Shown: piece by piece, positions 36,301 to 48,332 of the stretch
Layout of the letters: every line of letters starts with the position of its first letter
Numbering within the stretch: position 1 is the stretch's first letter
Source of the DNA: Diplolepis rosae
Taxonomy: Eukaryota > Arthropoda > Insecta > Hymenoptera > Diplolepididae
DNA: 64,000 nucleotides
Reading direction: 5' to 3'
Assembly (NCBI GenBank): GCA_030998225.1
Contig: JAPYXD010000308.1
Span: forward strand, 9,310,001-9,374,000
Notes under the pieces: model-generated
Seen by the model: the letters and a program-made list of their open reading frames with translations, nothing else
Databases searched by the model: none
Told to the model about the DNA's origin: nothing
Program-made: the position numbers and the translations under genes

Positions 36301-36361
36301 TAGTTTAATTTATTTTATAAATTTTTTAAATTTGCAATTTAATGTTTTTAATAATAAACTA
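36301..36361 (-). tRNA. trnC: Mitochondrial tRNA-Cys(GCA), NUMT copy
   Basis: Minus strand: acceptor TAGTTTA/TAAACTA (7 of 7), anticodon arm TTAAA-TTGCAAA-TTTAA (GCA) and T arm ATTTAT/ATAAAT, with a shortened D region. The plus-strand reading would give Ala(UGC), but its T arm is poor, so Cys on the minus strand is preferred. Confidence 0.7.
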
Positions 36362-36416
36362 TAAAACTTTTAAATTAAAATTTTATAAATAACTAAATTA
36401 AAACTATATTATTAAT

Positions 36417-37805
<1,389 letters not shown>

Positions 37806-37886
37806 AAAATTTTTAAAATAAATTTTATTCAATTCATTGTAAATGAATTATTTTATTTAATAAACTAAAAATTTAATTTGATAAAA

Positions 37887-37954
37887 AGTAATATGTCTGA
37901 TTTAAGTAATAAATTGTAAATTTATTTAAGAATATAAAAACATATTCTATTACT
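37887..37954 (+). tRNA. trnY: Mitochondrial tRNA-Tyr(GUA), NUMT copy
   Basis: Acceptor AGTAATA / TATTACT (7 of 7), anticodon arm ATAAA-TTGTAAA-TTTAT (GUA) and T arm GAATA/TATTC. The D region TGTCTGATTTAAG is typical of insect trnY. Confidence 0.8.
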
Positions 37955-37961
37955 AATAAAA

Positions 37962-38104
37962 ATAAATTTTAATTCAATTGTATTTTACTCATTAATAATA
38001 ATAAAAATTATATTAGGTATTAATACTAATTCAATTTTATTTTTTTGAATATCAATTGAAATTAATATAATATCATTTATTCCAATAATATTATTTTTTA
38101 ACAA
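37962..38104 (+). pseudogene. nad2: NADH dehydrogenase subunit 2, N-terminal fragment (NUMT)
   Basis: Starts ATA directly after trnY and reads NSIVFYSLMMMKIMLGINT, then ILFFWMSIEINMMSFIPMM, the usual first helices of ND2. It breaks off into T-rich nuclear sequence near 38104. cox1 and nad2 point away from each other here, unlike the ancestral insect order. Confidence 0.8.
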
Positions 38105-38178
38105 ATTTTATTTGTTTTTTTTTTATTTTATTTTGTTTTGTTTTATTTATTTTTATTTTGTTTTTTGCCTTCTTTTTA

Positions 38179-38829
38179 TTAATGCGTTGAATTAATCCTT
38201 ATTGTTTTTTGGAAAAGTAACAGCTGAAATGTCAAATCAAAATAAATTTGTTGTTTGCCACTAGGAAGATTTAGAGTAATTCCTTCTTCTTGAAGATATT
38301 TGAGTTCTTGGATTACTTTCTCGAAAATAATTGAGTCTTTAAATGTAACCCGATTTAAAGTATTAAAAGGAATGAATAGAAAAATATTCTCCAGTTTTGA
38401 TTGAAATTTCGGTGGTAGGCATGGTAAGCTTAAATAAGCTGCTTCACATTTGTAAATCCCTTTGTGGCTACCAAGGGGATTGTTGTTTTCATAGTCATCG
38501 AAAAACATCAACAGTGGAAGTACAAATTTTATTCCCATAACGAGCAGTTTTTTTTCCAAAAAGGACTTTGAATTATGTTGCAAAAGATTTCGTCGCAAGA
38601 TTTTTGATCATTAATATATTTTACAGTTTTATCAGATGCAATACATTGGGCATTTCGAAAAACTTTTTCAATACTTTTCGTGCTGGGATAAATTGTGCTA
38701 CGACTGGAACGTCTTATCGACTGGCCCCTGTTGGTTTAGATTTATATTTGGTCCTTTCACCAATTTTGTAATTTTCAGGTACAAGAAATGTATCGTAATA
38801 CCTGAACTGAGAAAAACGTAATATTCATG
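38179..38829 (-). pseudogene. Arthropod transposon-associated protein (DDYENNNPLGSHKG family), degenerate
   Basis: The minus strand reads FIPARKVLKKFFEMPNVL near 38690, then after shifts VLPLLMFFDDYENNNPLGSHK, KCEAAYLSLPCLPPKFQSKL and FKDSIIFEKVIQELKYLQEEG. I recognise this as a family repeated in many arthropod genomes without assigned function; its spread suggests it travels with a transposon. Frameshifts and stops interrupt it. It follows the other minus-strand pseudogene (39590-42537) in the same orientation and may be the second gene of the same element. A 668 bp palindrome has inserted at its 5' side. Confidence 0.65.
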
Positions 38830-38833
38830 TTAA

Positions 38834-39501
38834 GGTAGTTGTCGTGCCAAAAATCAGGTCTCTGGAAAAAAAAGTTTTTCTATGATTTCAAGACTGGAAA
38901 TTATATCATCAGCCGTGTCATATGTAAGGAAAGACACTCTTTTTAATAAAAAAAATTTTTAAATTACAAAAAATAATATTTTAATAATGTTTTTTGTAAT
39001 AGGATATTTCCTTATTATCGCTCTTTACCAAATTTTAAAAAATTATGCAATTTTAATAAATTACAAATCACTTTTTCAAGAAAAAAATTCCCTACAACTT
39101 AACCATTTTCAATTTACGAAAATGAATAAATTATTATCAAATTCAGCAATTTGTTTATAAAAATTTCGCGTTGAAAAATTGTTTTTTAATGATTTCAACC
39201 ATTAAAGAATTTATTTTCAAAAATTGGAAATGGTTAAGTTGTAGAGAATATTTTCATCGAGAAAATAAGCTATGATTTAAGAAACTTCAATCATTTTAAA
39301 AAAATTGGTAAAGAGCGATGATAAGGAAATATTCTATTACAAAAAACATTATTAAAATATTATTTTTTGTAATTTAAAAATTTTTTTTATTAAAAAGAGT
39401 GTCTTTCCTTACATGTGACACGGCTGATGATATAATTACCAGTCTTGAAATCATAGAAAAACTTCTTTTTCCAGAGACTGATTTTTGGCACGACAACTAC
39501 C
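38834..39501. mobile_element. 668 bp palindromic MITE flanked by TTAA
   Basis: Arms of about 330 bp each: GGTAGTTGTCGTGCCAAAAA at the left is matched by its complement at the right, and homology continues to the centre near 39165. TTAA stands on both sides (38830-38833 and 39502-39505), fitting a TTAA duplication of the piggyBac type. No coding capacity. Confidence 0.85.
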
Positions 39502-39589
39502 TTAAGGAATAAGAAATCTCTTCATTTGTCGGAATTCCAGATTCCTCAAGTGCGTGGGTTTTTAAACCCAGTAGCTCTTTCAGAGATTA

Positions 39590-42537
39590 AATCAAGATAT
39601 CACCAGCAATTTTAATATCGTATCCAGCATGCTGGATAAATTGCCATAGTTTATAGGACGCTTTAGGGTAATTTCAATCTAATGCAAAAAACGTCTTAAA
39701 TGTTAGGTCCAGTGCTTCTAAAGTTGACGATACTTTAAATTTTTGTTCATCAACAACAACGTACATTTCGTGTACGATAACAAGGAGCGGCTGCAAAGTC
39801 TCCTTCTTTCCATAAAGTTTGTCCTGTAAGACCTTAATTCCTTGCTCCATATTTTCACTTTTCTGTAAAACAATAATTGAGTTTCATTAAGAAAAAGGTA
39901 CATCATGTTTACCAGAAATTATGGACCTGAAAAGGTTTTATGTATAAATTCTTCTCGTATAAAATCATAAATTATAAAGAGTTGAGCTCACGTCTGCACG
40001 ATAAATAAATGACTCCCGAATTTCTATTGGCTTATATTTTGTAACAGATTCTGCAGGCTCGCCTTTCTTTCTTTTGCCACATTGTCCCGTTCCGATCAAT
40101 AGTTGTAACAAGTACAACACGACAGCATCTTGATCCACTGAAAATATTTACATAATATTATGATTAAGAATATGAAGAAATAACATAAATTAGTTTGTTT
40201 TACAGTACTGGAAATATTTTACTGTATTGGCGTACCCGAATTTAATGTAGGCAACAACTTAATGAAACTTAAATCATCAATACTTTGCTTCTTTCTTTTC
40301 TTTTGATCGTGCAATTGCAATTGCTTAAGGCCACCTTGTCCGTAGGAGACTGCTCTTCGTTGGATGCTTTATGTCAAAATCGAGTTCAAACTATGAAAAC
40401 ATTATTGGAATTGAAAAACTACACAATTGGAATAATTCACTTATATTTATATAACATTTATACCAAGCTCTTAGCATCTTGTACTCTTAAGCACGGAAAT
40501 CTTTCGATGTAATCTGACATCGATAACTTCTCTAATGCAAGCAAAACGTTTTTTATTTATGTGTTATTTGCCAATCATCTTGGAGTGTCGTCTGATCCAA
40601 AGAATTTTCAAGATTGTTTATAGCTTCCTGTACCGCAGCAGCTAGAACCATACGCACAGAAGTTTTCCTTAAAATTTGATGAATTTATCTTCAATCAAAA
40701 GTGGTAGCTCTAATGTTTCTCAGTTTTGAAATCTTACCTGGAGGAGGAACTGAAATAGTATCTTGCGTTTTGACGCATGACTTCGGTTTTTCAAGAAGAT
40801 TCTTCGACCTTAATTTTTCTATAATGTAATTGTAGTGACTCCTGAGTGTACCAGATATTGGCACAGAAATACCATTTTTGGATATGTAGGGCTGATTCAC
40901 CAGGGAAAATGTTTTCTATTGCTTTCGATAAAGCAATAAAAACTTTACTCCGAATCCTGAAAATAAGGTATTCAGTCATAATTGCAGAAAATAAATATCG
41001 CTGGAATAAATATAATATTTTCTTACTTAAATTCAACAGGCTTTTCTCCAACTCCAACGGTTTCCAGAGCATCATTTTTAAATTTTTTAATTATTGTTTG
41101 CGTTAGAATTGCTCGTACGTCTTTGCTCAAGCACTTATGATCGTTGTAAGAATTTAAAGCTTCCTTCCCATCAGAATCGCGTTTCAAGTAATTCAACAAA
41201 TTCTGAAATGTACATAAATTACAGTATGTAGCATAAACTTAACAAGTATTGCCTTATTTATATACACTTAATATTTTAAATGATCAAACGTGAACAATAT
41301 GGTAATACTTACCGTTTCAGTAGTGCCACGAATTTTTTCCTGCACTTTAAAAAAGACAATTGTTTCCTGTTCGAGATTTTCTTTATTGGTTTCATATTCG
41401 TTTGACACTGATATTAATGGTGACTCATCTTCTTCTGTGTGGTTGGAAACTACGACTGCTACTTCCTGGAAAATGTCTATATACCAGGTTACGAAATAAT
41501 AGGGTACTCGATACCCTATTATTATTTGAATAAAATTAATCTTTTAATTTAATAAAGTAATTCGAAGGATAATTTTTTGAGTCAATGAGTATCCTATAGA
41601 AAATGATATATCTGTTAATAATTGTGGTATATTTTTCTATAAAGTTTTGGATTCAAATTGAATTTGATGATCATTAAAAATATAAAGGAGAAGTGTGCTA
41701 GCCTTAAAATTGTTTTGGATATCGATTAATAAGTAGGTCGATAATAGTCATTGTGAATAAAGTAAAAACATAATAACTGGCCACGTTATTTGAAATTTCA
41801 ATGACTAATATCTTTGCAAAAAATAATTTAAAATTCTTCAAACTTCTTATAGACTAAGCAAATAATTTTTTGTCACTATTTCTTAATAATAATGAGAAGA
41901 AATAATACCAGAAAACAATTTTTCTCCCTGACCAATCATTATGCAACTTCAAGGCCAATTACTATATTTACAAAATTTCAAATCTAAAAATCTATAGAGG
42001 CTAACAGATGGTCAATGACTATATTTCACCATATTTCAGAGGTCAATAATTCAATTATTGGCCTGTGCTGATTACTGTGTTTTGTGGACAATCAGTGTTT
42101 TGTGACAATAGTAGTAATTTCTTAAAATATAAATTATGTACTACTTTTAACCCTGGACTTATTATGGTAATTTAGAACTTTAATAAAGTTGTTATCCATA
42201 TGCATATTTAAACATTTTGTTTGACATTTATATTCGTTTTTAAACACTGTCTAACTTGAATAATTTTTTAAGAAGCTAATTAATGTACCGATTCCCTACC
42301 TTTTTTCCTTGACAATATTTTTCCTTATAGCACTTAAAAGAAAAAAATTTATATTCAGTGGAAAATAGTGAAACTTACTTGCGGAGGATATGATGATCGT
42401 AATTTTTTAAAACTCTGTAGGTGCAATACTTCGTTACCATCTAAAGATTCCATGTGATAATCCATGTGATTATAAGAATAAAATTCTTTTACAAATAAAA
42501 CATCATTTACTGTTTCTTATATTTTAATCGCTTGGGT
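39590..42537 (-). pseudogene. Multi-exon antisense gene inside the Atg14 intron, decayed
   Basis: Four minus-strand exons have matching GT-AG sites and phases: 42537-42379 (..LHLQSFKKLRSSYPPQ|gtaagt), 41465-41313 (EVAVVVSNHTEEDESP .. KIRGTTET|gtaagt, phase 0 to 0), 41202-41027 (NLLNYLKRDSDGKEALNSYN .. EKPVEFK|gtaaga, leaving two bases) and 40956-40738 (IRSKVFIALSKAIENIFPGE .. SVPPP|gtaaga). The exon joins preserve the frame. Damage: TAA upstream of VNDVLF in the first exon and a frameshift after IFPGE. Further C-terminal blocks follow without clear exon limits: VQEAINNLENSLDQTT, LEKLSMSDYIERFPCLR, then LEALDLTFKTFFALD and LWQFIQHAGYDIKIAG near 39650. The family is an uncharacterised, repeatedly found arthropod protein. 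Confidence 0.65.
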
Positions 42538-43904
42538 CTGAAATATTATAAAATACTATGCGAAAGTTGTATTACATATTTGTTTCTTTTTTTAGTTTTA
42601 AAGATACTTCTTACTCAAAATTTGTTTCATCCAATTTGACGTGATTTGCCTGATACATGGAAATTCGAAGTCTCAACTTTCGACTCTTACCTCGTGAGTT
42701 TCGTCTTTCATCGCGGCCTGGTAAAACATTCTCTAGATATAAATCAAAAGAAAATTGTTTTTGTAACGTGTTGCGATTAGTACGCTATTTTATTCTTTCA
42801 AAGATAAAATTTTTATAGATGTTCATAACCTCAAAAAATGCCTATATTCTTCAACATCATTACTACGATACACAGATTAAAGTTAACCATATTTAAGTCC
42901 ATTCAATACATTGTTCATACTTACATCTATTGTACATATCAAATTCCAGGCAAACTTTTCGCACTTGCACTTTAATATTTAGTAAGCCGGCCGGCAGAAA
43001 CCTAACACGTGCCTATGGAAATTGGCGGGATACAAGTCTGCTCATCGGTTGAAGTCGGTTGACGTCGACAAGATTCGTAACATTTTTACTATCTTCTATC
43101 AGACTTTTCAGGAGTCACATTTGTAGAAATTCAAAGTGTCTAATCTTTTTGTACGTTGGCAATTAACTGTACCAATTTTTCTCAACTTTTTTCTACATTA
43201 TGTTATTTGAGCTTATAGCTATTATAATCAATTTTGTATATTTTATTATTGATCACTACCAATTTTTTTCATTCTCAATTTTCCTTCCTAAAACTTTCAA
43301 TATTTGTAAACTATATACTAATTTTTGCTCCTTTAAAGTATCAAATTGTAATATATAACTTCTATACTTTCCTAGTGTACTAGCAATAACTATTATTGCA
43401 CCTAAATTTTCTTAAAATTCCTAACTTTTTTTGCAATTATCATTATGAAGTATACCAAATATTCCTATATAAATTCTCTCAGTGTGGTCATCAAATTTCG
43501 GAAATATTTTAATTTCCAATAAGTTGCAGACTAAATCGAACTAATTCGAATAGTCTGAGCTTAGAATAATTTATCTTGATTTAGACTCCAATATAATTAT
43601 ATTGTTAATTAAATGAGTCCTTCATTATAAGCTTAGTGAAGCATGTGGCTTTTGTTGTGTGAGATCTGCTGGCTTGAATACATAAGCGAGAATAGGCGCA
43701 GGGAAGGGAGAGTGTAGAGTGCATGTTGTACTTTACTTGTAGCTGCGTGCCTAGGTGGACGAAAGACAGAATTAAGAAAACTGCAAAAAGGTGGCTATGG
43801 CGTATGATGTTTGCTTGCGCTGTAAAGAAATGATTTTTTTTCTCTCTCTTTCCTCTGGTTTTCATTCTCTCTCGAGCAACTCTCATGAGCACCGAGTTCA
43901 ACGA
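42538..43904. other. No gene recognised
   Basis: AT-rich. A short minus-strand segment ending gaaactcacgag|gtaaga near 42690 could be a 5' exon of the antisense pseudogene. A 98-codon minus frame at 43605-43901 shows no domain and partly reads into mariner copy 2. Confidence 0.4.
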
Positions 43905-44737
43905 TCTTTCAACTTTTTGATACCTTCCAAATAATACAATAAAAATGATTGCTGGGGACCAGGTCTGGATAATACGGTGGATACGAAAGCGATTCAGTAC
44001 TCAATTTATACTTTTTTGCCCGTGCAATATTCGATGTGTGAAATGGTGTATTGTCATCATGAAAAAGAATTTTTTTCTTCTTCATATGTGGCCGTTTCTA
44101 CTTTATTTCGTCAATCAATCGATCCAATAATGCAGTATAATATGCTCCAGTAATCGTCCTTCCTTTCTCAAGGTAGTCGATGATGTCCATGTGCATCCCA
44201 AAAAAAACTAGCCATAACTTTTCCAGCCGATTGTTGCGTTTTCGGACGCTTTGGTGCACTTTCACCAGGTTTAACCTACTGTTTTGACCCTCCACATGAT
44301 TCCGGAGTATAGTGGTGGATCTATGTTTCATTAATAATCACAAATCGATGCAAAAACTCTTTCGGATTATGGTTAAAATAGGCCAAATTTTTCTCCGGAG
44401 TAGTCACACGAATGCGTTTTTGATCGATTGTGAGCATCCATCTTGCACCGAGCTTTCTCATGCATAAATTTGTATGCAAAATATTGACCACACGCTGAGT
44501 TGACCACAACGAAACTCGGTAAACCACTTCTGAACCATTCCATACGACGGAGCAGAGTCCGAAGAATATTTATCGAGCTTGGCCTTGGTTTCTGATAAAC
44601 TAAATGTAAACTAATGAATGGATTTGGCTCAACTTTTGACAGAAGAGGTTTGGAGGATGGAACTTCTCAACAATGACTGAAATTCGTTATTAGTGGTGAC
44701 CTCTCATTGAAATATCACGTCAATACCAAACACCCTA
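43905..44737 (-). mobile_element. Mariner element, degenerate copy 2 (same family as 23.3 kb)
   Basis: The left terminus (minus-strand 5' end) near 44737 reads gggtgtttggtattgacgtg, pairing with the end of copy 1. Transposase blocks on the minus strand: SAPSYGMVQKWFTEFRCG, then a deletion, MRKLGARWMLTIDQKRIRVT, LAYFNHNPKEFLHRFV, DYLEKGRTITGAYYTALLDR, FHDDNTPFHT and YYPDLVPSN, followed by a second deletion joined to YYLEG-like sequence. INET*IHH replaces the first catalytic MDETW. Both internal deletions and stops make it inactive. Confidence 0.9.
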
Positions 44738-45140
44738 GTATTATATAATGTATATCACGGGTTCCTAGGGCATCTCTTACAGCTAGGATGTTCCTAAAAT
44801 ATCTTATCTTCTATGGCGATTGAGTGTCGACAAAACTCTCGCATATAGTTTTAATCTGAATACTAATATATGTGTATACGAGTATATCACCATACTCATT
44901 ACAGTTTCAGCTGAAAAACATGAAAACTGAAATGGAAGTACCTATGTTTTTTGAAATGAGTGGATCTCTCAGATTATAGCTAAATAAAAGAAAATGAGAG
45001 AGGGCCTGAATCCCAGACCAGCTCGCCAGCCTAGGAATTCTGAGTCATGGCGTTGTCAGGGCGCTCTAGTTACGAGCGATAACAAGCGTGGCTTTGCATC
45101 ATTTCTAAGACTTGAATTAATAGAGCATAGAATAAAACTC
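44738..45140. other. No recognised feature
   Basis: Intronic spacer; no coding motif, paired repeat or RNA fold was supported. Confidence 0.4.
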
Positions 45141-46307
45141 TACACGGAAAAAAATAATTAGCTGCATTAGCTAAATATTCGCTACCACAGCTAAGAAAGT
45201 TACTTGATATACGGACAGCGAATGTCTTAGCTGCTAATACTAACGTCTATTCGCTACAGTACTTTAGCGATGCCAGCTAATTTACGTTAGCACTGGTAAC
45301 AACGATTGTGAGCAGTAGCCTATCGGTAGTGGTATCTTCCTGTTCTAACAGCGTTTGAAGGACTAGTTAATTTTATTAGCAATTGCTGCAAATAGAGGTA
45401 GCACTCAAAATCATTGATTTTGAACTTCCAAACCTACATTTAAATACAGTTACACCTGGGTGCTTAAGAAAAAAATGATCTCGTAACCCTTCTATACTCA
45501 CAAAAGTCTGCTGGCAAGTTATATCAAAACAACTAATTTCTTGCGACATATCGTAACCTGCAAAATTAAAAACGAAAAAAAACTTATTCAGTTCTAACCT
45601 TAATCACAGCATAATTTTTCAAGAATAAGAATAAAACGTGAGCTGCTTTGATAACCAAACTTATAGCTACAAGTAGAAACATTACCGGGAATAGTAGCGA
45701 CTTACTTGCCAGTCCAATATAATGTTTTCAAAAATTGTACAAGTATACAACACTTAGAATTAAGATAACCTCAGTAAGAAGATAATAAATAGCACAATAA
45801 AGAACCTATTACAAAACCTACAATACAATCTTCAGAGATCAGTTACAAATCAGTCATGTGCATTATAAATTAACGCGAATCGTCGAATTATTTATAAATT
45901 AAATTTAAAACAACGCGACAGGTGTACAACTTACCATTTACAGCACAATATCTGACTAGTCGCGCTTTGTGCGCATGAGCAGCACCGAAAACGCGGGATG
46001 TCTAAGCAGCCGTTAACAACCGCTGCTAACTTCTTACATATCAGCGCAAAATTTTAAAAGCTACGAGTACGAATTTTGAGATTTTCTAGGAGAGTAAACT
46101 GTTTTAGCAGCAACAACCAAATGATTAGCTACAACTCTTAATACGCTAAGGAGTCCAATGCAAATTTTCAACTTCGATTGCAGCTAACATGTTTTAACTG
46201 TCCCAGCAAACTGTTAACTCTCTTAGGAAACTTTTTATCAATCACAATTAACTAGTCGACAGCTAACTGCAGTTAGCAGTAGCAGACATTTCATTTTTTT
46301 CCGTGTA
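45141..46307. mobile_element. 1.17 kb TIR element, TACACGGAAAAAA ends
   Basis: Starts TACACGGAAAAAAAT and ends ATTTTTTTCCGTGTA. The subterminal ~200 bp on both sides are rich in ttagct/agctaa words (attagctgcattagctaa at left; cagctaactgcagttagc at right). No transposase-like frame was found, so it is non-autonomous. The superfamily is unknown. Confidence 0.65.
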
Positions 46308-46309
46308 TA

Positions 46310-46605
46310 CATCATCAATTTAGGGCTTTGAAAAAGATTACCCACCGTAATTCGCACTTAACACATAATTTCATTTTCAAACATTTATTTTGGAGGTTTC
46401 ATTTCCAGGCCTCGCACTCCCCTATTATTTGCTACTATTTGATACTTTTTTCGCATGAGGCTACTATTTGGCTACTTTTTTCGGTTCAGTACTACTATAA
46501 GCTACTTTTTCAGGAAAATGTAATAAAAAATACTTTTCCTAACAAGATTTTTTTCTCTTGTAATTAAATAATAATAGTATATTATGTGCCTTTGCATATA
46601 ATTAA
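46310..46605. repeat. GCTACTTTTT-rich patch, left part
   Basis: 46425-46520 has imperfect repeats of ggctacttttttcg and ctactatttg. A related patch lies at 50358-50425. The two may be halves of one repeat separated by later insertions. Confidence 0.45.
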
Positions 46606-46740
46606 GGTTATTACGCAACGAGCGACAATGCTCGCAAGAAATCGAAGCCAAGGCGTAGTCGAGACGTAGCTGAGGCAAAGCCGAGACGAAGCCGAGGCGC
46701 GATCAGTCCTGCGAGCATTTTAAGCGAGTCTCGTAATTAC
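46606..46740. repeat. Small palindromic element with an 11 bp minisatellite
   Basis: 46644-46698 holds five 11 bp units of the form GNAGYCRAGRC (gaagccaaggc, gtagtcgagac, gtagctgaggc, aaagccgagac, gaagccgaggc). It is bracketed by AATGCTCGCA and TGCGAGCATT, with imperfect complementarity continuing outward. It is GC-rich relative to its surroundings. Confidence 0.75.
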
Positions 46741-47186
46741 CCGAATTGTGTGAATTGGCGCATATTCTATTTTATGTGACTTCGGCGCATTTACGAGTTT
46801 TTCTGCGTACACTCGAATCCAATCTGAAAACGTCAAAATTGCCGTGATTATCGTCCATCTCACTTGACATGTCGCGAATACTTCCGGCCATTTTGATTTT
46901 CTTGATCTTGTGTAGTAGTAATAGACGCATGCGCAGTTCAAATTTACAAGGCTTTGTCAGTACGGTGCCAACGCTGTACGAAGAATAAGAAGAAGATTAT
47001 GCTCCGCTGTATCGTAATAGGCGCTTGCGCAGTTCACTTTTTACAAAAAAAAAGTAATGCAAATATATAAATCGATTTTTTTATAAACCTCACAATCGAT
47101 CAAGTAAAATTGATTAAATGCGAATATATTTCTCGGTAGAGTATTAATTGTCTAGAAATCGATTTCTCCAAAAGTTTTTATAACGT
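46741..47186. other. No recognised feature
   Basis: Spacer before the 111 bp tandem repeat. A 73-codon minus-strand frame at 46720-46941 shows no domain. Confidence 0.35.
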
Positions 47187-47970
47187 TTAAATGTGAATAT
47201 AAAAAAAGTTCCAGTAGATTATTATTTTAGTGACCTGGTGCATTATCCTGCACAACAGGGTCATTAAAAATGCATTTTTAGTTGTTTTTATAACCCTTAA
47301 TATATGAATATAAAAAAAGTTCCAGTAGATTATTATTTTAGTGACCTGGTGCATTATCCTGCACAACAGGGTCATTAAAAATGCATTTTTAGTTGTTTTT
47401 ATAACTCTTAATATATGAATATAAAAAAAGTTCCAGTAGATTATTATTTTAGCGACCTGGTGCATGATCCTGGACAACAGGGTCATTAAAAATGCATTGT
47501 TGGTTGTTTTTCTAACCCTTAATATATGAATATAAAAAAAGTTCCTGTAGAGTATTGTTTTAGCAACCTGGTGCAAGATCCTAGACAACGGGGACATTGA
47601 AAATACGTTTTTAGTTGTTTTTATAACTCGTTATATATGAATATAAAAATGTTCCAGTAGATTATTATTTTTGTGACCTGGTGCATTATCCTGCACAACA
47701 GGGTTATTAAAAATACATTTTTAGTTCTTTTTATAACTCGTAATATATGAATATAAAAAAAGTTCCAGTAGATTATTATTTTAGCGACCTGGTGCATGAT
47801 CCTGGACAACAGGGTCATTAAAAATGCATTGTTGGTTATTTTTATAACCCTTAATATATGAATATAAAAAAAGTTCCTGTGGTTTATTCTTTTAGTAACC
47901 TGGTGCATGATCCTAGACAACGGGGTCATTGAAAATGCGATAAAATTTGCTTTTGTAACCATTAATGTTC
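47187..47970. repeat. 111 bp tandem repeat, seven copies
   Basis: The word gaatataaa recurs at 47195, 47306, 47417, 47528, 47639, 47749 and 47860. Each unit contains an imperfect hairpin: gacctggtgcat, a short loop, and tgcacaacagggtc. The period equals 37 codons, so a repeated peptide (..RIMHQVxKIIIYWNFFYIHI..) is open on the minus strand for up to 136 codons; no start, signal or domain supports a gene. Confidence 0.93.
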
Positions 47971-48332
47971 AAATATAATCATTAACTTTCACATCTATAG
48001 TTTTAATAAAGTTTTCTCTTGTACTTCACTTTTCAAAATGCTTCTCAAAGAATTTACTCTAATTGCCATCTATTGTTCAATTTCAAAATTACACATTTCT
48101 CCACTACCGACATTCACCCATTCTGACAAGTGTTAGTCTCTCTATTATGAAAATAATAAGCGATCAAGAAGTGTAGCCTGAAGTTGACAGTTTCTGGGAG
48201 AAAAAAACTTTTGGAGAAATCGATTTCTAGACAATTAATACCCTACCATATTTCTCATACCAGCGAGCGTCTGGTTAAGAAATAAATTAGGATGGAAGAA
48301 CTTTTGTAATAGCTCTTTTTTGCGCATTTCTA
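47971..48332. other. No recognised feature
   Basis: AT-rich spacer between the tandem repeat and the foldback element. Confidence 0.35.

Noticed and set aside
36301..36361. tRNA-Ala(UGC) on the plus strand
   Set aside because: The same acceptor and anticodon arms read as tRNA-Cys on the minus strand, with a much better T arm there.
37825..37880. Additional tRNA (Val UAC on minus or Tyr on plus) at attca ttgtaaa tgaat
   Set aside because: The anticodon hairpin is good, but no acceptor or T arm could be paired convincingly, and part overlaps the cox1 start.
43605..43901. 98-codon minus-strand ORF
   Set aside because: No recognisable motif; it begins next to the mariner copy 2 breakpoint.
47187..47962. 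Minus-strand repeat protein of 113-136 codons
   Set aside because: The 111 bp tandem period is 37 codons; periodicity alone keeps the frame open, and no start or signal is present.
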